Shown here one piece after another: positions 46,921 through 58,461 of a stretch of 64,000 bases of DNA (the first letter of the stretch is position 1; every line of letters begins with the position of its first letter). The translations under genes were made by a program, and so were the position numbers. Origin of the DNA: Dryomyza anilis (taxonomy: Eukaryota; Arthropoda; Insecta; Diptera; Dryomyzidae); the NCBI GenBank assembly GCA_951804985.1, contig OX638130.1, positions 117,131,593 to 117,195,592 of the forward strand, read 5' to 3'. Under the pieces are notes generated by a model. That model searched no databases and was not told the origin of the DNA. It saw only the letters and a program-made list of their open reading frames with translations.

Positions 46921-47935
46921 TCAAAAGAATCCGGTTGTCAGTGTCCCCAAATATTCGGAGATTTCTGTAGCGTTATTTTATCGTACCATTCTCGTTGGGT
47001 AGATTCGATTTGACTGTGGAGTTTAAAAAATATTTAGGCTATTAGTGCGATTTAGATCGATACCTGCGTACATCTTAGAACGAATTGTAGTCTAACATAT
47101 ATTCGAGAATCGTAACGGAGCTCAATTGAATTCCTCGACATTTCGGAAAAGTCTCGAAGCGATATCGAAACGAATGACAGAAAGGAAATATCGGTAATGT
47201 TTCATATAATTAATTAGACAATTGCCTTATAATGAAATATATATTTTTTTAATATAATACAAAAACAAAATAACAATTTTAAATACTGAAAAGTTAACTC
47301 CTCTTGAAAGTACCGGATGTCATAACGGAAAACCCAGTAAAAGAAAGAAAGCATTCAAATGTATACTTCATAAAACAAATGAAAATTGTAAAAGTAAAAG
47401 AAAATAAACTTTATTAACTTCTTTTCGCTCGTATATACAGCTTTCGCTTTGTCTTTTTGTGGTTTTTTCGGTGATGCACTAATTTTTCCACAACGAATCA
47501 AGAAAAACAAAAGAAAATTCCGTTTACTCGAAGAAGCACACTTGAAACGTTGTTGTTGAAGACGTCGTTGTTACTTTTCGGAAAAAAATCTCTTAGCCAA
47601 AAACAAGCAAGAAAAATAACAATCATTCAAACGTTTGTTTAGCGTTGTTTGTGTGCGGTAACTTTAAGACGGAGAAAAGACAGAAAAAAGACGGGGCAAA
47701 AGACGGAAATGCGAATAATTGCGCAAGAAAACAAATGAATTTAGAGACGGATATGCGGGAGTAGAATAGGGAAAATCGTGCAAAAGTGAGAAGTAAATTG
47801 GAAGGAAAAGCTGTGTTTATATTTTGGCAATGCGCTGTGGAGAAATTAAGGAAATGATTACGTTAATTCAATAGCGTAAATTAAGTCGAAGTCCATGCTT
47901 TTTGTTTTAGTTGTTGGCAGACGATGGAACAAATG
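46921..47935. other. Island with no recognised gene
   Basis: No frame of note and no repeats of this window. Confidence 0.45.
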
Positions 47936-48672
47936 TTTTCACTAAAAATTCAATTATTCACTAAAAATTCAATTTTTCACTAAAAATTCAATTTTTCACT
48001 AAAAATTCAAATTTTCACTAAAAATTCAATTGTTCACTAAAAATTCAAATTTTCACTAAAAATTCAAATTTTCACTAAAAGTTAAAATTTTTACTAATAA
48101 TTAAATTTTTCACTAAAAATTAAATTTTTCACTAAAAATTAAATTTTTCACTAAAAATTAAATTTTTCACTAAAAATTCAATTTTTCACTAAAAATTCAA
48201 TTTTTCACTAAAAATTCAATTTTTCACTAAAAATTCAATTTTTCACTAAAAATTCAATTTTTCACTAAAAATTCAATTTTTCACTAAAAATTCAATTTTT
48301 CACTAAAAATTCAATTTTTCACTAAAAATTCAATTTTTCACTAAAAATTTAATTTTTCACTAAAAATTCAATTTTTCACTAAAAATTCAATTTTTCACTA
48401 AAAATTCAATTTTTCACTAAAAATTCAATTTTTCACTAAAAATTCAATTTTTCACTAAAAATTCAATTTTTCACTAAAAATTCAATTTTTCACTAAAAAT
48501 TCAATTTTTCACTAAAAATTCAATTTTTCACTAAAAATTCAATTTTCCCTTAAAAATTCAATTTTTCACTAAAAATTCAATTTTTCACTATAAATTCTAT
48601 TTTTCACTATAAATTCTATTTTTCACTATAAATTCTATTTTTCACTATAAATTCAATTTTTCACTAAAAATC
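47936..48672. repeat. 19-bp minisatellite, second array, about 39 units
   Basis: Same unit and orientation as 36118-37330. The edges carry variants (TAAAAATTAAATTTTTCAC on the left, TATAAATTCTATTTTTCAC on the right) while the centre is uniform, the usual pattern of unequal exchange. Confidence 0.95.
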
Positions 48673-49735
48673 CCGTTTTCAATTGAAATGAAATTTTTAA
48701 TAAATAATTCCATTTTCAATCATTTTTTCGTATTTCATAATCATCGCATTTGAAAGAAACCTTGCATTTTAAACATTTGAATATTTTTTGACACCATATC
48801 GTTATTTTACGATTTACGCTGATATGCAGCATATACGAAGTTAAACGAATCTCCTTATTTATTGAAATTAACAAACAATTCTCCGAATTTTGCCCATTGT
48901 TCTGTGTTTGTCCCCCTCAAATTAGGCATAAAAAGTCTGAAAGAGTTTTCGACGGATTTCGACAATCGAAGGCATTTTACAGACAAAGAAACAAGTACTT
49001 CCAAATTGTATTTGTTGTACGTAAATATACGAAGGCCAAGTGTTTGTCTGGAGCACAAACAATTTCATTACCACAACTGCCTAAACTCTAAAAAGTTTAA
49101 GTCAATAAAATAAAGAACTGCTCTACGTAAATTGCTTTGTTTTCATTGTTGTTGATGCTGATTAAATTATTTTCGTTATTTAATGTTTTTAATTTCATCC
49201 AATTAGTCGTGTTAAAGCTTCAGACTATGTTGTATCGTACACTATAATCAAATCATTTCATTTTAAAGCGACTCTCATATTAATTTAAACTAAGATATTA
49301 AAAAATAAAAAATGAAAAAAATTATAAAATAAATTTATTTAATAAAAAACTCACATAATAAAACGAATTTCTCTTCTCTGAAAAATGTATCTTTTTACAC
49401 CGTATCTCTATCGGAAAATAGGAGGAGCTTTGCGTTACACGTGGCAACGCCTCCAATGTGAATTTGTTATTGTAAATACACACAAGTCGCCTAAATGCGG
49501 AAAAGCTGTAATGGTAGGTAGGAAGCTTTCGAAAGCACATATTTATTGTATTGCATGATGGGGTGGAGTATCTATGCGATATAAGTAAATAATAAATTAT
49601 GTATTAGATACACATGGCTATAAATAACAAAGTGTTAAAAAGTAAAACGAAAACAATAAATTTCAGTACCAAAAGCTGTACATTTTGAGTAGTATTTATT
49701 TTTTTTTAAATACTATTAAATAGGACTCTTTAGTA
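48673..49735. other. Island with no recognised gene
   Basis: Overlapping frames of 60-83 codons at 48855-49113 are unassigned. No repeats of this window. Confidence 0.4.
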
Positions 49736-49739
49736 CAAT

Positions 49740-50353
49740 TCAAATTTTTAGCAATAATTCGAATTATAAGGAGGCCAATCGACTGGACCATTTCGTGAGA
49801 TAACACGTTCTCCAAACTTGGTATCCAATAAATTGATTGTGGCATTCGCTGTGTGGCTTGTGGCGCCGTCCTGTTGGAACCACATGTCCTCCAAGTCCAC
49901 ATCATCCAATTGGGGCCAAAAATATACGGTTATCATTGAACGTTAGCGATTCCCATTCACAGTAACGTGCCGGTCTTGATCATCACGGAAGAAGTGCGGC
50001 CCAATGACGCCGCCGGCTCATAAACCGCACCAAACCGTAATTTTTTCGGGATGCAATGATGGCTCATGGAGTACGTGTGGATTGCTGTCTGACCAATAAC
50101 GCATATTTTGTTTATTGACGAAGTCATTCAGCCAGAAATGAGCCTCATCGCTGAAGATGATTTTTCGATGAAAATCCGAATCATTTTCAAGTTGTTGCTC
50201 AGCCCAATTCACAAACTTGTTGGCTCGTATATCTTTTCATCGTGAAATGGCAAACCTTACTGAAGAGAAATGTCAAAAGACCGGCAAGAAATATGGCGTC
50301 CTTTGCTGTCCCTGTCGCTCTACTTTTGTAGCGTCCCTGTTGAAAAACCCTTT
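49740..50353 (-). pseudogene. Tc1/mariner-superfamily transposase, internally deleted (rosa/DD41D-like)
   Basis: On the minus strand it begins with the end AAAGGGTTTTTCAACAGGG at 50353 and a 5' leader. After the codons for the RYTSQQ start it jumps directly to FVNWAEQQLENDSDFHRK, so most of the DNA-binding region is deleted. The catalytic core follows: IIFSDEAHFWLN with the first Asp, then VWCGL-stop-AGGVIGPHFF, then DMWFQQDGATSHTA with the second Asp, then FGERVISRNGPVDWPP, where homology stops before the third acidic residue. Two nonsense codons (at former Trp and Tyr positions) are present. In intact relatives I recall, the third Asp lies about 41 residues on. Confidence 0.85.
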
Positions 50354-50359
50354 AGTAAA

Positions 50360-50590
50360 CATAATTAGGAGCAGTACTATGCCTCAGATGTGGCGCACTT
50401 ATGTGTTGCGGGTGCCAGATTCTAGAAGTTTCCACAAACTTCTACACTTGACGAGAATCAGTGATGCGCAATGCGCACACGCTATTTCTATCTCTGTCAT
50501 ATTCATGTGTTTGATTACACTGATCATCAATCGCATTCGCGCTCACAGTTTTACAACGCTAACTTATCTTCGGTATTTTATTTAACTCAG
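50360..50590 (-). mobile_element. LTR fragment related to the 58.5-59 kb LTR
   Basis: CAGTACTATGCCTCAGATGT then GGCGCACTTATG resembles the promoter-proximal part of the LTR at 58462-58980 (CCTCAGATGCGGCGCCCTTA). GAAGTTTCC and GCGCAATGCGC blocks follow in similar order. Termini are missing. It lies directly against the transposon end at 50353. Confidence 0.5.
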
Positions 50591-50639
50591 TCGACTATTT
50601 ATATATTCCACGTACTACTCATATCGTGGTAAAATTTCT

Positions 50640-50770
50640 TCTGATCATTGAATATGTTCCTTGTCATAACACGGTCTGTTACATGACCAACATGATCTGG
50701 TCATGATCTGGTCATGATCTGGTCATGATCATGGCTAACATAATAGGCAACATTTATACTACGGTCTTCC
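50640..50770. repeat. MITE family C fragment with 11-bp tandem repeat
   Basis: CCTTGTCATAACACGGTC and GACCAACATGATC match the segment of the 24.9-26.1 kb element. TCATGATCTGG is repeated in tandem about three times near 50697-50735. No ends are preserved. Confidence 0.5.
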
Positions 50771-50814
50771 TCAATCAAAGGAAATCAAAGAATTCTGTTT
50801 ATAACACCGAGAAG

Positions 50815-51200
50815 AAGGTGTGTGTGGAAAAATATATATCGTCGTTGTAGAACGAAAAGTCACCAAATACGTTTTCCAAATATTCCTTAACAAATCTGTC
50901 AATTTTTAAACGATGATCTCAATTATTTTTTTTGAACACGTGATAAGAAAATGTAAATCTATTAATTGATTTTTCAACTTTAAAAATGCATCATTTACTT
51001 TTCATAATATTAATCAACAAACTCGAATTTAGTTTTTCATAAAAATGTATTTGATGACTTCTCGTTCTACAACGACGATATATTCTGAATCGGCGTCATC
51101 TCCTGAGTCGTTTTAGCGATGTCGATCTGTTTGTCTGATGAAATAACGATTACAGAAAAACTTGAGACGCACTGAAACTTACAACTTAAATTACTTTGAT
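50815..51200 (+). mobile_element. Family A fragment with a nested 240-bp MITE
   Basis: GTGTGGAAAAATATATA (50820-50838) and, after the nested element, TATATTCTGAATCGGCGTCA, CTCCTGAGTCG, GCGATGTCGATCTG and GATTACAG follow the order of family A's first 200 bp (compare 62850-62990). Both outer parts are lost. Confidence 0.6.
50839..51078. mobile_element. MITE, 240 bp, TCGTCGTTGTAGAACGA ends
   Basis: Left end TCGTCGTTGTAGAACGA and right end its complement TCGTTCTACAACGACGA, with TATA on both sides. Comparison with family A (AAGTATATATATTCTTGATC) shows the empty site. Interior AT-rich and non-coding. The TA target suggests a Tc1/mariner-type mobiliser. Confidence 0.8.
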
Positions 51201-51216
51201 TGGCAAGAACCAACAA

Positions 51217-52961
51217 ACACCAATATGATGAATTTATTCATAAATGTTATGAACTTTTTCACATTAAATGACATATTGATGAATACATTCATTATATATA
51301 TGAAATTATTTGTACTATCGAACATCATAGTGAAGAACTAATTATTCAATACAATAAATTTGAATCATCATATTGATGAATTTGCTCATAATATTTATGA
51401 ATATAATATTTTCATGAATTTTTCAAAAAATATTTTTTTTTTTCAGAACATAATTCGAAAAAAAGTGTTGTAAAAAAGTGTAAAGGGTTTTTCAATAAGA
51501 GCGCTACAGTGTTTTTCAACAGGGACGCTACAAAAGTAGAACGACAGGGACAGCAAACGACGCCATATTTCTTGCCGCTCTTTTGACTCTTCAGTAAAGT
51601 TTGCCATTTCATGATGGAAAGATATACGAGCCAACAACGAGTCGAAATTATTAAAATTTACTACCGAAATTCGAATTGTATATCCTAAAACCCTTTCAAC
51701 CCTTTATTTAAAAAATAACAGAAAAAAATTTCGAAAATAAAATTACAAAAAATATATAATTTTCAAAAAAAAAAAAACAAAAAAAAAATAAAAAAAAACT
51801 TTTTTTTCAAACAAAAATTTTTGTTTAAACATATTTTTTATAAATACTTATAACTTTTTATTAATAACAAGTTGTAATTATAAATTAATATATTATAAAA
51901 CATACAATTGTACTGATTTCAGTACATTTACTTCTCAAAAGTACGTTCCTACTACGGAGACATTTTCGGTACAATTTATCTGGCAAAGAAAATTTCATTT
52001 TATGTACGAAAATGACCCAACTCATACACTATTAAACAGATTATGAAAACTGCAGTACCTATGGGAAAATTATATGAATCGTTTCTAGTTCTGTCCCTTT
52101 ATATGAAACCAATCGGCAACTTTACCCTTCAGACATATCACTTCAATTGAAGAATTTAATTCTGTTTAAAATTCTCCAGTTGAAGATCAGTTCAGTGATA
52201 GGTCTAAAGGACTGCATGAGTTCTCATTCACCTCTTACTATGACAATGCCATGTTGTAACTACAATTTCATCAAAATTGTGGGCAGTACCCAACATTATT
52301 GCATTTTTATTTGAAAGCTTGATAAAATTTCTACAAATATTTATTTTTTTATATTTTCTACTATAACTACAAAACAAATGAAAATTCATTGAAAAACTGA
52401 TATTAATGATATTTTGAATGAAATTCCATAAAATCCCATTAAAATATGTAAAATTACATAATCTCGAACAAAGACTATCTCGAAATACAAAAAGTTCAGT
52501 ACATTTTTTTCCAATTTGGTACTATTTTTTCATTGATTCAGTACTGATTATAAAAACATAAATATCTACACTGAATCAAGCAAGTCAAGCATATCAAGCA
52601 AGCATTATATAAGAAATAACTGGCAAGAACTACTTGAGAATTAAATAAAAGTACGGCAATAAATGAACGAAAAATAAATGTTTTGATTGAAATTGTGTTT
52701 AATGAACAGCATTCTTCAATATGAAATAAAATATGTTCTATTTTATGTTCTTGTTCATTAATATGATGAAACGTATTCTTCATATACAGTTCATCATATT
52801 GAAGAACACTTTTTCGAGAGTTACCAAGCGTTCATAATATTTATGATCGCATTCATAACATTCATGTCGTTAGTCATTAATATTATGAATGGTTCTTCAA
52901 TACAATGAATTATGGTTTGAAGAACGGAATTTATCAATATGATGTACATTTTTTTTCTGTG
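51217..52961. mobile_element. MITE family B, expanded copy with insertions
   Basis: Left part (ATGATGAATTTATTCATAAA onward) to about 51440 and right part (about 52580-52961, ending TTTTTTTTCTGTG) match family B; the extreme left end is lost. In between lie a transposon 5' end (51483-51707), the family's A/T core with AAGTTGTAATTATAAAT, and an unrelated stretch at about 51905-52560 bordered by GTACTGATTTCAGTAC and CAGTACTGATTATA. Confidence 0.7.
51483..51707 (+). mobile_element. 5' end of rosa/DD41D-like transposon, or derived MITE
   Basis: Begins AAAGGGTTTTTCAATAAGAG, shares the leader with 49740-50353, and contains the first codons MERYTSQQRVEIIKIYYRNS from about 51614 before homology ends. 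AACCCTTTCAACCCTTTA near 51690-51707 could be a degenerate right end, which would make this a 225-bp deletion derivative. Confidence 0.75.
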
Positions 52962-55250
52962 AAAAACTGACCGCGCTTCGTATCCGGATTGCGGAAGGCG
53001 TCGGTGTAATTTCTCGTGTGAATATTACCTGTATATTTATTATATAATTACTTAAATGAGGCAAAATAAAATAATGTAAGCATTAAGAGTGTATTTTCTG
53101 GATCTCAATAAAAATTTTCAACAGTAACAGAAACTTACTTAAAATTGCATGGTGACCCCAGTCTGATCGGTCGACCTTTGAATTATTTTCCGCTCATGTT
53201 TGTACACATATTTCATATTACATCTAATCTATGGGGAACTATTTCGCCCTGTACTTTGTCTTGGCGAAATACAGAAACTAAGTATTAATTTTTACATTTC
53301 GAGAATGGTATTGAATATGTTACGTAAAACTATAATGTAGCTATCTGTATAATGCGTAATTGAAATAGCATTTAAATAGGATAACCTCTAATTACAGATG
53401 GTAGCTATATATCTTTGTATTAAACAGCTTGTTTTAGGTTATACCTAATGTTTACCCAACACGAAGGACATCTTAAGATGGCCACAAACACAGACGCATG
53501 CAATTCAAGGACATACATGAATGCTGCATGTTAATAAACACTTAATGTAGTTAAGTCGACAAACGCCCATTTGTCAGCGTCCCAACTCAATTACTTGGCA
53601 ATAAATTCTACCAGCCACATAGGCATCCGGATTAAACGAGAAACAAGCAAACATGAATGATTTAACAAGAAAATAAACAGACAATGAATGCAAGCAAACA
53701 ATCTACAAGAAGAAGGACCCCATCATGAAGAACATTTTGCAAACGCCTTCTACAAGACAAGCGAAGAGTTTAACCGAAGGCATAAAGAGACGTCTTCATC
53801 TTCTGGCTTGTCTCCCGTTTGTGTGTTAAAGAAGATGTTCTCGACAACGCCCACTTGACACAAACTTTGACATATTGTCGAGGGCGAAAGAGCTTCGTAT
53901 TTGTAGGTGTATAAAAATGAATGTATATGAACACCTACTATCTGCGTTGGTGAGGACATCTTAAGGGAACCATGGTTCCTCGGTTATCCACTCAAGCATG
54001 CTTGGTATATCTGTAGAAAACAAGTTTCATAAACTGACAGCTGCATAAGAACTTTATTTAAATATAAAGATCATGCATAAAGATTTAAAAGTATCATTTT
54101 TGTTTTATTTCTTTGTTTCCAGCTTTCAAGTGACACCCTTCGTACTTTTTCAGCAGATTATTTGATTACTTAAAATACGAAATCAAGTTAATGCAATTAA
54201 GATTTGCACTGAAGCGCGTAATCCAAGCAAAACTTTACCAACTCCGACATCCCGAACCCTTCGCCATTTTACCCCTTCAAGTACCATCGAAAAACAAAAA
54301 TAAAAATAGATATGTAGAATATAAAAATGATTATTGTTGGTGGTTGTTTTAATTGTATTTAGAAAACGTGGCACACACACACCATGCTAAAGGGGTTAAT
54401 AATACCGTTTTGAGACCCCCACTGGTACCTGCTACAAGAAAATAATCTTTATAAATCTATGGAGCGCGCTTAAATTAATGAAGAAATAAAGGATTCCTCA
54501 AACGTTTTTGGTGGCATCCCATTAGAGTGGTAAAGGACGTATTGGGTGGCTGGTGGCGCCGTATTCAAATGCCGCATAATGTCACCCAGGGGAGCGATAA
54601 AAATCGCATTAATAAGCGTTCAAGTTGACAGTGAGTCAGTTTGCAGCTGTTCGTAAAGGGATGGAGTCAAATAAATATAATAACAATTAAAATTTTTAAA
54701 TTAAAACAATAGCTAAAGGATTTACATCTTTCTGTATTGTAACATTGTTATATAATGTTACAATTTGTATGAAAATTAATATTAAAATCAGTTAAAACCA
54801 AATGATTAACCTGAATAAAACTAGTTTATTCCGAAAATGGTGTTTTATGAGGAAAATAGTTAAAAATTCTAAATTAGACTGACAATGACGTTGTATGAAA
54901 AAAAGTATTTTCGAGTTTGTTTTTGAATGTCACCCCCTAGAAAAGCGCTATTGAATAAGAAAATCGATGTGGAGAATTTTCAGCGAAATTCGAATATGGG
55001 AACTGGACCCGCAAGGACCTCAAAGTAGGCGTTTTCAACAATTTCAAAATTGAATTAAAATGATGTCTCTCAAACGCAATAAACTAAAAATATGGGTATG
55101 TCATCTGTTGGAGAAATTTATTCGCTTTTCAAGAAACTGTAAATGAAAAAAAAATCGGATAAAAAATACAGAATCAGTGATTATTTAAAGAGACATCCTT
55201 CGTTTTATATTTTCATCAGTCACGCCTAGCCTGAAACACTTTAAACTGAA
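52962..55250. other. Island with no recognised gene
   Basis: Frames of up to 69 codons are unassignable. AGGACATCTTAAG occurs twice, at about 53466 and 53954. No repeats of this window. Confidence 0.45.
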
Positions 55251-55462
55251 AAGTTCGATTCCCATCTAAAATTTATTTTAAATATGTTTTAACATCCCTT
55301 GCGATTATTTTAAGATGAAATTAAATTAATAAAATTAATTATTAATTACTAAAAAAAAATAATAAAAAACTGCATCAAAAAATGCTTTTTAAAAACTCTA
55401 TAATGTGATGCAAGGGATGTCAAAAACATATTCAAAATAAATTTTAGATGGGAATCGAACTT
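55251..55462. mobile_element. MITE, 210 bp, AAGTTCGATTCCCATCTAAA ends
   Basis: Two complementary arms of about 50 bp, running from AAGTTCGATTCCC through TAAAATTTATTTT to ACATCCCTTGC. The AT-rich centre is unique. No clear target duplication. The GTTCGATTCC motif mimics a tRNA T-loop but nothing else of a tRNA is present. Confidence 0.7.
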
Positions 55463-55858
55463 CATTCAGAACTTAAGTATAACGTATTAAATTTGATTGC
55501 AATACGTTTACTTTGTTTTGTAAAATCTAATTCTGTAGCAGAAAAAAACCCACATCGATCGAATTGATCGTATTTTGAACATCCCAGTCTGTGATGTCTC
55601 GGAAACCTTCGATGAACGAATAGTATGATATGACGATATCTTCGATGATCGAAGTTTTCTCGAACAAACTTCGATAAAAACGAGTGGCGAAAGTTAAGTC
55701 ACATGGGCGGGACTTAAAGTCGATCATGCCTGACTATAGAATGCACTACATTTTGGAGGGAATATTAATGTGGGATGTTTAATTGTATACCCAAATTTTA
55801 AAGTACATATTTATGCTGAACATTCACAATTAATACTCTGAGAATGTTCATCACATAT

Positions 55859-56628
55859 CGGCCATTCCATGTCGAACCGGGCACTTTTGAGTTTACTATT
55901 TTTGATTTCGTTGAAAATTTGCAGTCTTGTTCTATGTCGAAAAATATTTTATACGTGTTTCATGTTTTATAAAAAAAAAAAAATATTGGGTAGTTCTACC
56001 CCTTAATAAATTAAAAAAATTTCGTTGAAATTAAACATTTTGCATTCTGATAAATGACTGTAGCACGTGAACCATAAGTTCAATATGAATGAATTGCTCA
56101 TTCTAACAGTTTACTTATTTTTAAAACATCTAATACAAACGTAATAAGACATGATGGTCCGAAAGTTTTAAATTCGATTTTAATGGTCAGCACATACATG
56201 TTTTAATTTTTTTTTACACTATCACAAAATCACATCAATAATGTACCAATACTAAAAAATTTTGAGTGGGACCTCAACGCTTCTAATTTAAAAGTTTTTT
56301 CTTAAAAAAAAAATTATGAAAATTGTCAATATATTAAAATTGCATCTAACAAGCTTGTTTACTGAAAATACAATGAAAACAATAACGTTTATAATTTTAA
56401 TATTTTCAATACAAAAAAACTATTAGACGTATTAGAGATTTTAAAAACGACGAAGTATTTCAATTTATTAAGAGAAAAATTATTATTGGCAGAAAAAAAT
56501 AATTTTTTAATAAAAAAATATGTGTCAATTATTTTTAGACACAGAACATGTCTGTAAAATTTCAAAAAGATCGAAGCTCATAAAGTTATTTTTTGTTGAA
56601 AAGCGCTCGATTTGATGTGAAATGGCCG
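55859..56628. mobile_element. Nested DNA element, 770 bp, CGGCCATT ends, ATAT duplication
   Basis: Ends CGGCCATTCCATGTCGAA and complement of CGGCCATTTCACATC, flanked by ATAT (55855-55858, 56629-56632). The paralogous sequence at 1371-1382 has the single ATAT empty site. The interior is AT-rich with no meaningful frame. Superfamily not determined. Confidence 0.85.
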
Positions 56629-56720
56629 ATATCAGAAATTTACGTCTTATATTCTCATAATTTTGAAAATTGATTTATGTAAATGTATAAAAAAAACTAA
56701 TTAAAAAAAGTAAAAATATA

Positions 56721-57203
56721 AAAACCGATCATGTATCTCCCGGTGACAACGATAATGGTTTGAATATCGGTTGAATATCGTCTGACTACAGTTTTTGATT
56801 CATGTATTAAACGAAACGTAGAGTACGCTCGTTTTGAGAGTTTTTTTGTTGCCAGCATATAAATCATACGACCAAGTTAAAAATGAAAAATTGAAATGTT
56901 TGGATATGAAAAATAGTTGGCAAAACAAAAATATTGAACCAACGTTCGATTCAAAGAACGAAACGTTTGAAATACGTTGTACAAAGTTAGACGAAGGGGA
57001 CTGGAAACGAATCGTAGTCACACGATTAAAAAAAATATATAATTTGAGGGTAAACCTATTTTTAAAGTTTATGTGCAGATTTGTAAGACTAATATATCAT
57101 AGATTCGTGTTCAATAATTTACGAGTTAAATTTCCACTAAAAAAAAACCGGGAAATAATGTAAAAAAATAATGTAGACGGATCATGCCTATTTTTGGAAC
57201 ACA
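56721..57203. mobile_element. Second nested insert with a 109-codon frame
   Basis: Present only in this copy when compared with 1071-1560. Begins CCGATCATGTATCTCCC and ends near GACGGATCATGCC; the ends are not inverted repeats, so its class is unknown. The plus-strand frame at 56834-57163 encodes a Lys/Arg-rich protein (MRVFLLPAYKSYDQVKNEK; CTKLDEGDWKRIVVTRLKK) that I do not recognise. Confidence 0.45.
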
Positions 57204-57448
57204 TATTTTTAGGTCAATTATAACAATACTTTTTAAATTTTATAACTGTATCTTGAATAATTTTCAAGATATTAATTTCTTAACATTTATATATAAGTGA
57301 CTAGTATGGGAGGTGGGAGTGTCCGTCGGCCGATTTGGCTCATTTCCATACACAGAATCATTTTTTGGCTAAAACATACTGAAACAAAATTTCATCGCAT
57401 TCTGACTCTTTATAAAATTTATAAAATATAGCACTAGCATTTGTTATT

Positions 57449-58019
57449 CAGCCTAATCGAGGTTCCCGATGAACGGAAGCTTGTCGGATTGTTCTCCTTC
57501 CGACGGAAAATAAAATCTAATCAAGTTTTCCGAGGAATGGGAAACATTTATAAAACAACGCAACATTGTTTTCCTCTCAATTTCGATATTAAATGCCAAA
57601 TTTCGAAGTAAAAATTAAATTTGTTTTAAATTTTATTGATTGAACGTACTCTATTTGACATTTTAAAATGACTGCAAATACAAAACGAATGTAATTTTAT
57701 TTTTTTATTAATTTTTTAAATGCTAACGACAGTAGGTACTCAAATAGTTAAATTTTCATAGCAATTTAAGCAAGTTTTCAACATCCAAGCAGTCGAAATA
57801 AATTATTTTTTAACTATTTGCACAGTTTAAACTATTTTATTTTTGTGTGAGCAATAAAATGTGAGCAAATTTGACAGTGAATGTTCACATAACGGGAAAC
57901 TCGATTGATTTGTTTCCGATGAAAAATTTCGAATATACGTCGGATAACTGTAAGTTGCTCGATTGATTTTTTGTCAATTCCGTCGGAAATGTCTCCCGAC
58001 GCGTTTCTCGATTGGGCTG
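57449..58019. mobile_element. hAT-like element, 571 bp, CAGCCYAATCGAG ends
   Basis: Left end CAGCCTAATCGAGGTTCCCG, right end complement of CAGCCCAATCGAGAAACGCG. Subterminal TTCCGACGGAAA, GTCGGA and CGACGGAAAT motifs occur in both orientations at both ends. CAG-starting ends suit hAT, but flanks show only a possible TTATT match rather than an 8-bp duplication. Confidence 0.6.
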
Positions 58020-58461
58020 ATTATTAGACGTACTCAGAAATGGTACATGTTACTGAATTTATTTATTCGGGGACCCTAACTCTATTCTTTAACTTTCTCC
58101 GAATACATGATGTTCATTTCATACTGATTTTTACTGATTAGATCTACTTTAATGGTTTTGTTATGAGGTTATTAAAATTGGTGGCACAAGCAAATATGAA
58201 TTATTTAACAAAAATGCGCCTTATGAGTTCCGCTACATTCGGAATTATTAATTTTCGAGAATCATTTCAAACACGATAACACCTAATCTAAAATTTGACG
58301 TCCATTTATTTTGGTTATTTCTGGTTTGTGTATAACTGTTTCGGGTTTAAAACTGAAACGATTTCGAAAGAATATCAATTTCTAATTCAATAAGCGTTTT
58401 ATTCCAATTAGCCTTCGTTTGGTTCTATAGATGAACAAAAATTTGTTGAAAACATGTATAT
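58020..58461. other. Spacer with no recognised gene
   Basis: AT-rich; no repeat or frame of note. Confidence 0.4.

Larger units (their letters stand above)
55690..57400 (-). mobile_element. Family A short subtype, inverted, with two nested insertions
   Basis: Minus-strand order matches 1071-1560 in four segments: 55690-55858 (CCCATGTGACTTAACTTTC; GGTATACAATTAAACATCCC), 56629-56720 (CAGAAATTTACGTCTTAT), and 57204-57400 (TTAACAATAC-like, ATCTTGAATA, TTTTGGCTAAAACATA). The gaps between segments are an element of 770 bp and a second insert of about 480 bp. The 5' end beyond 57400 is not recognisable. Confidence 0.7.

Noticed and set aside
55253..55460. GTTCGATTCC as a tRNA T-loop or SINE B box
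   Set aside because: It is part of a 50-bp inverted repeat present at both ends of a MITE; there is no A box and no tRNA fold.
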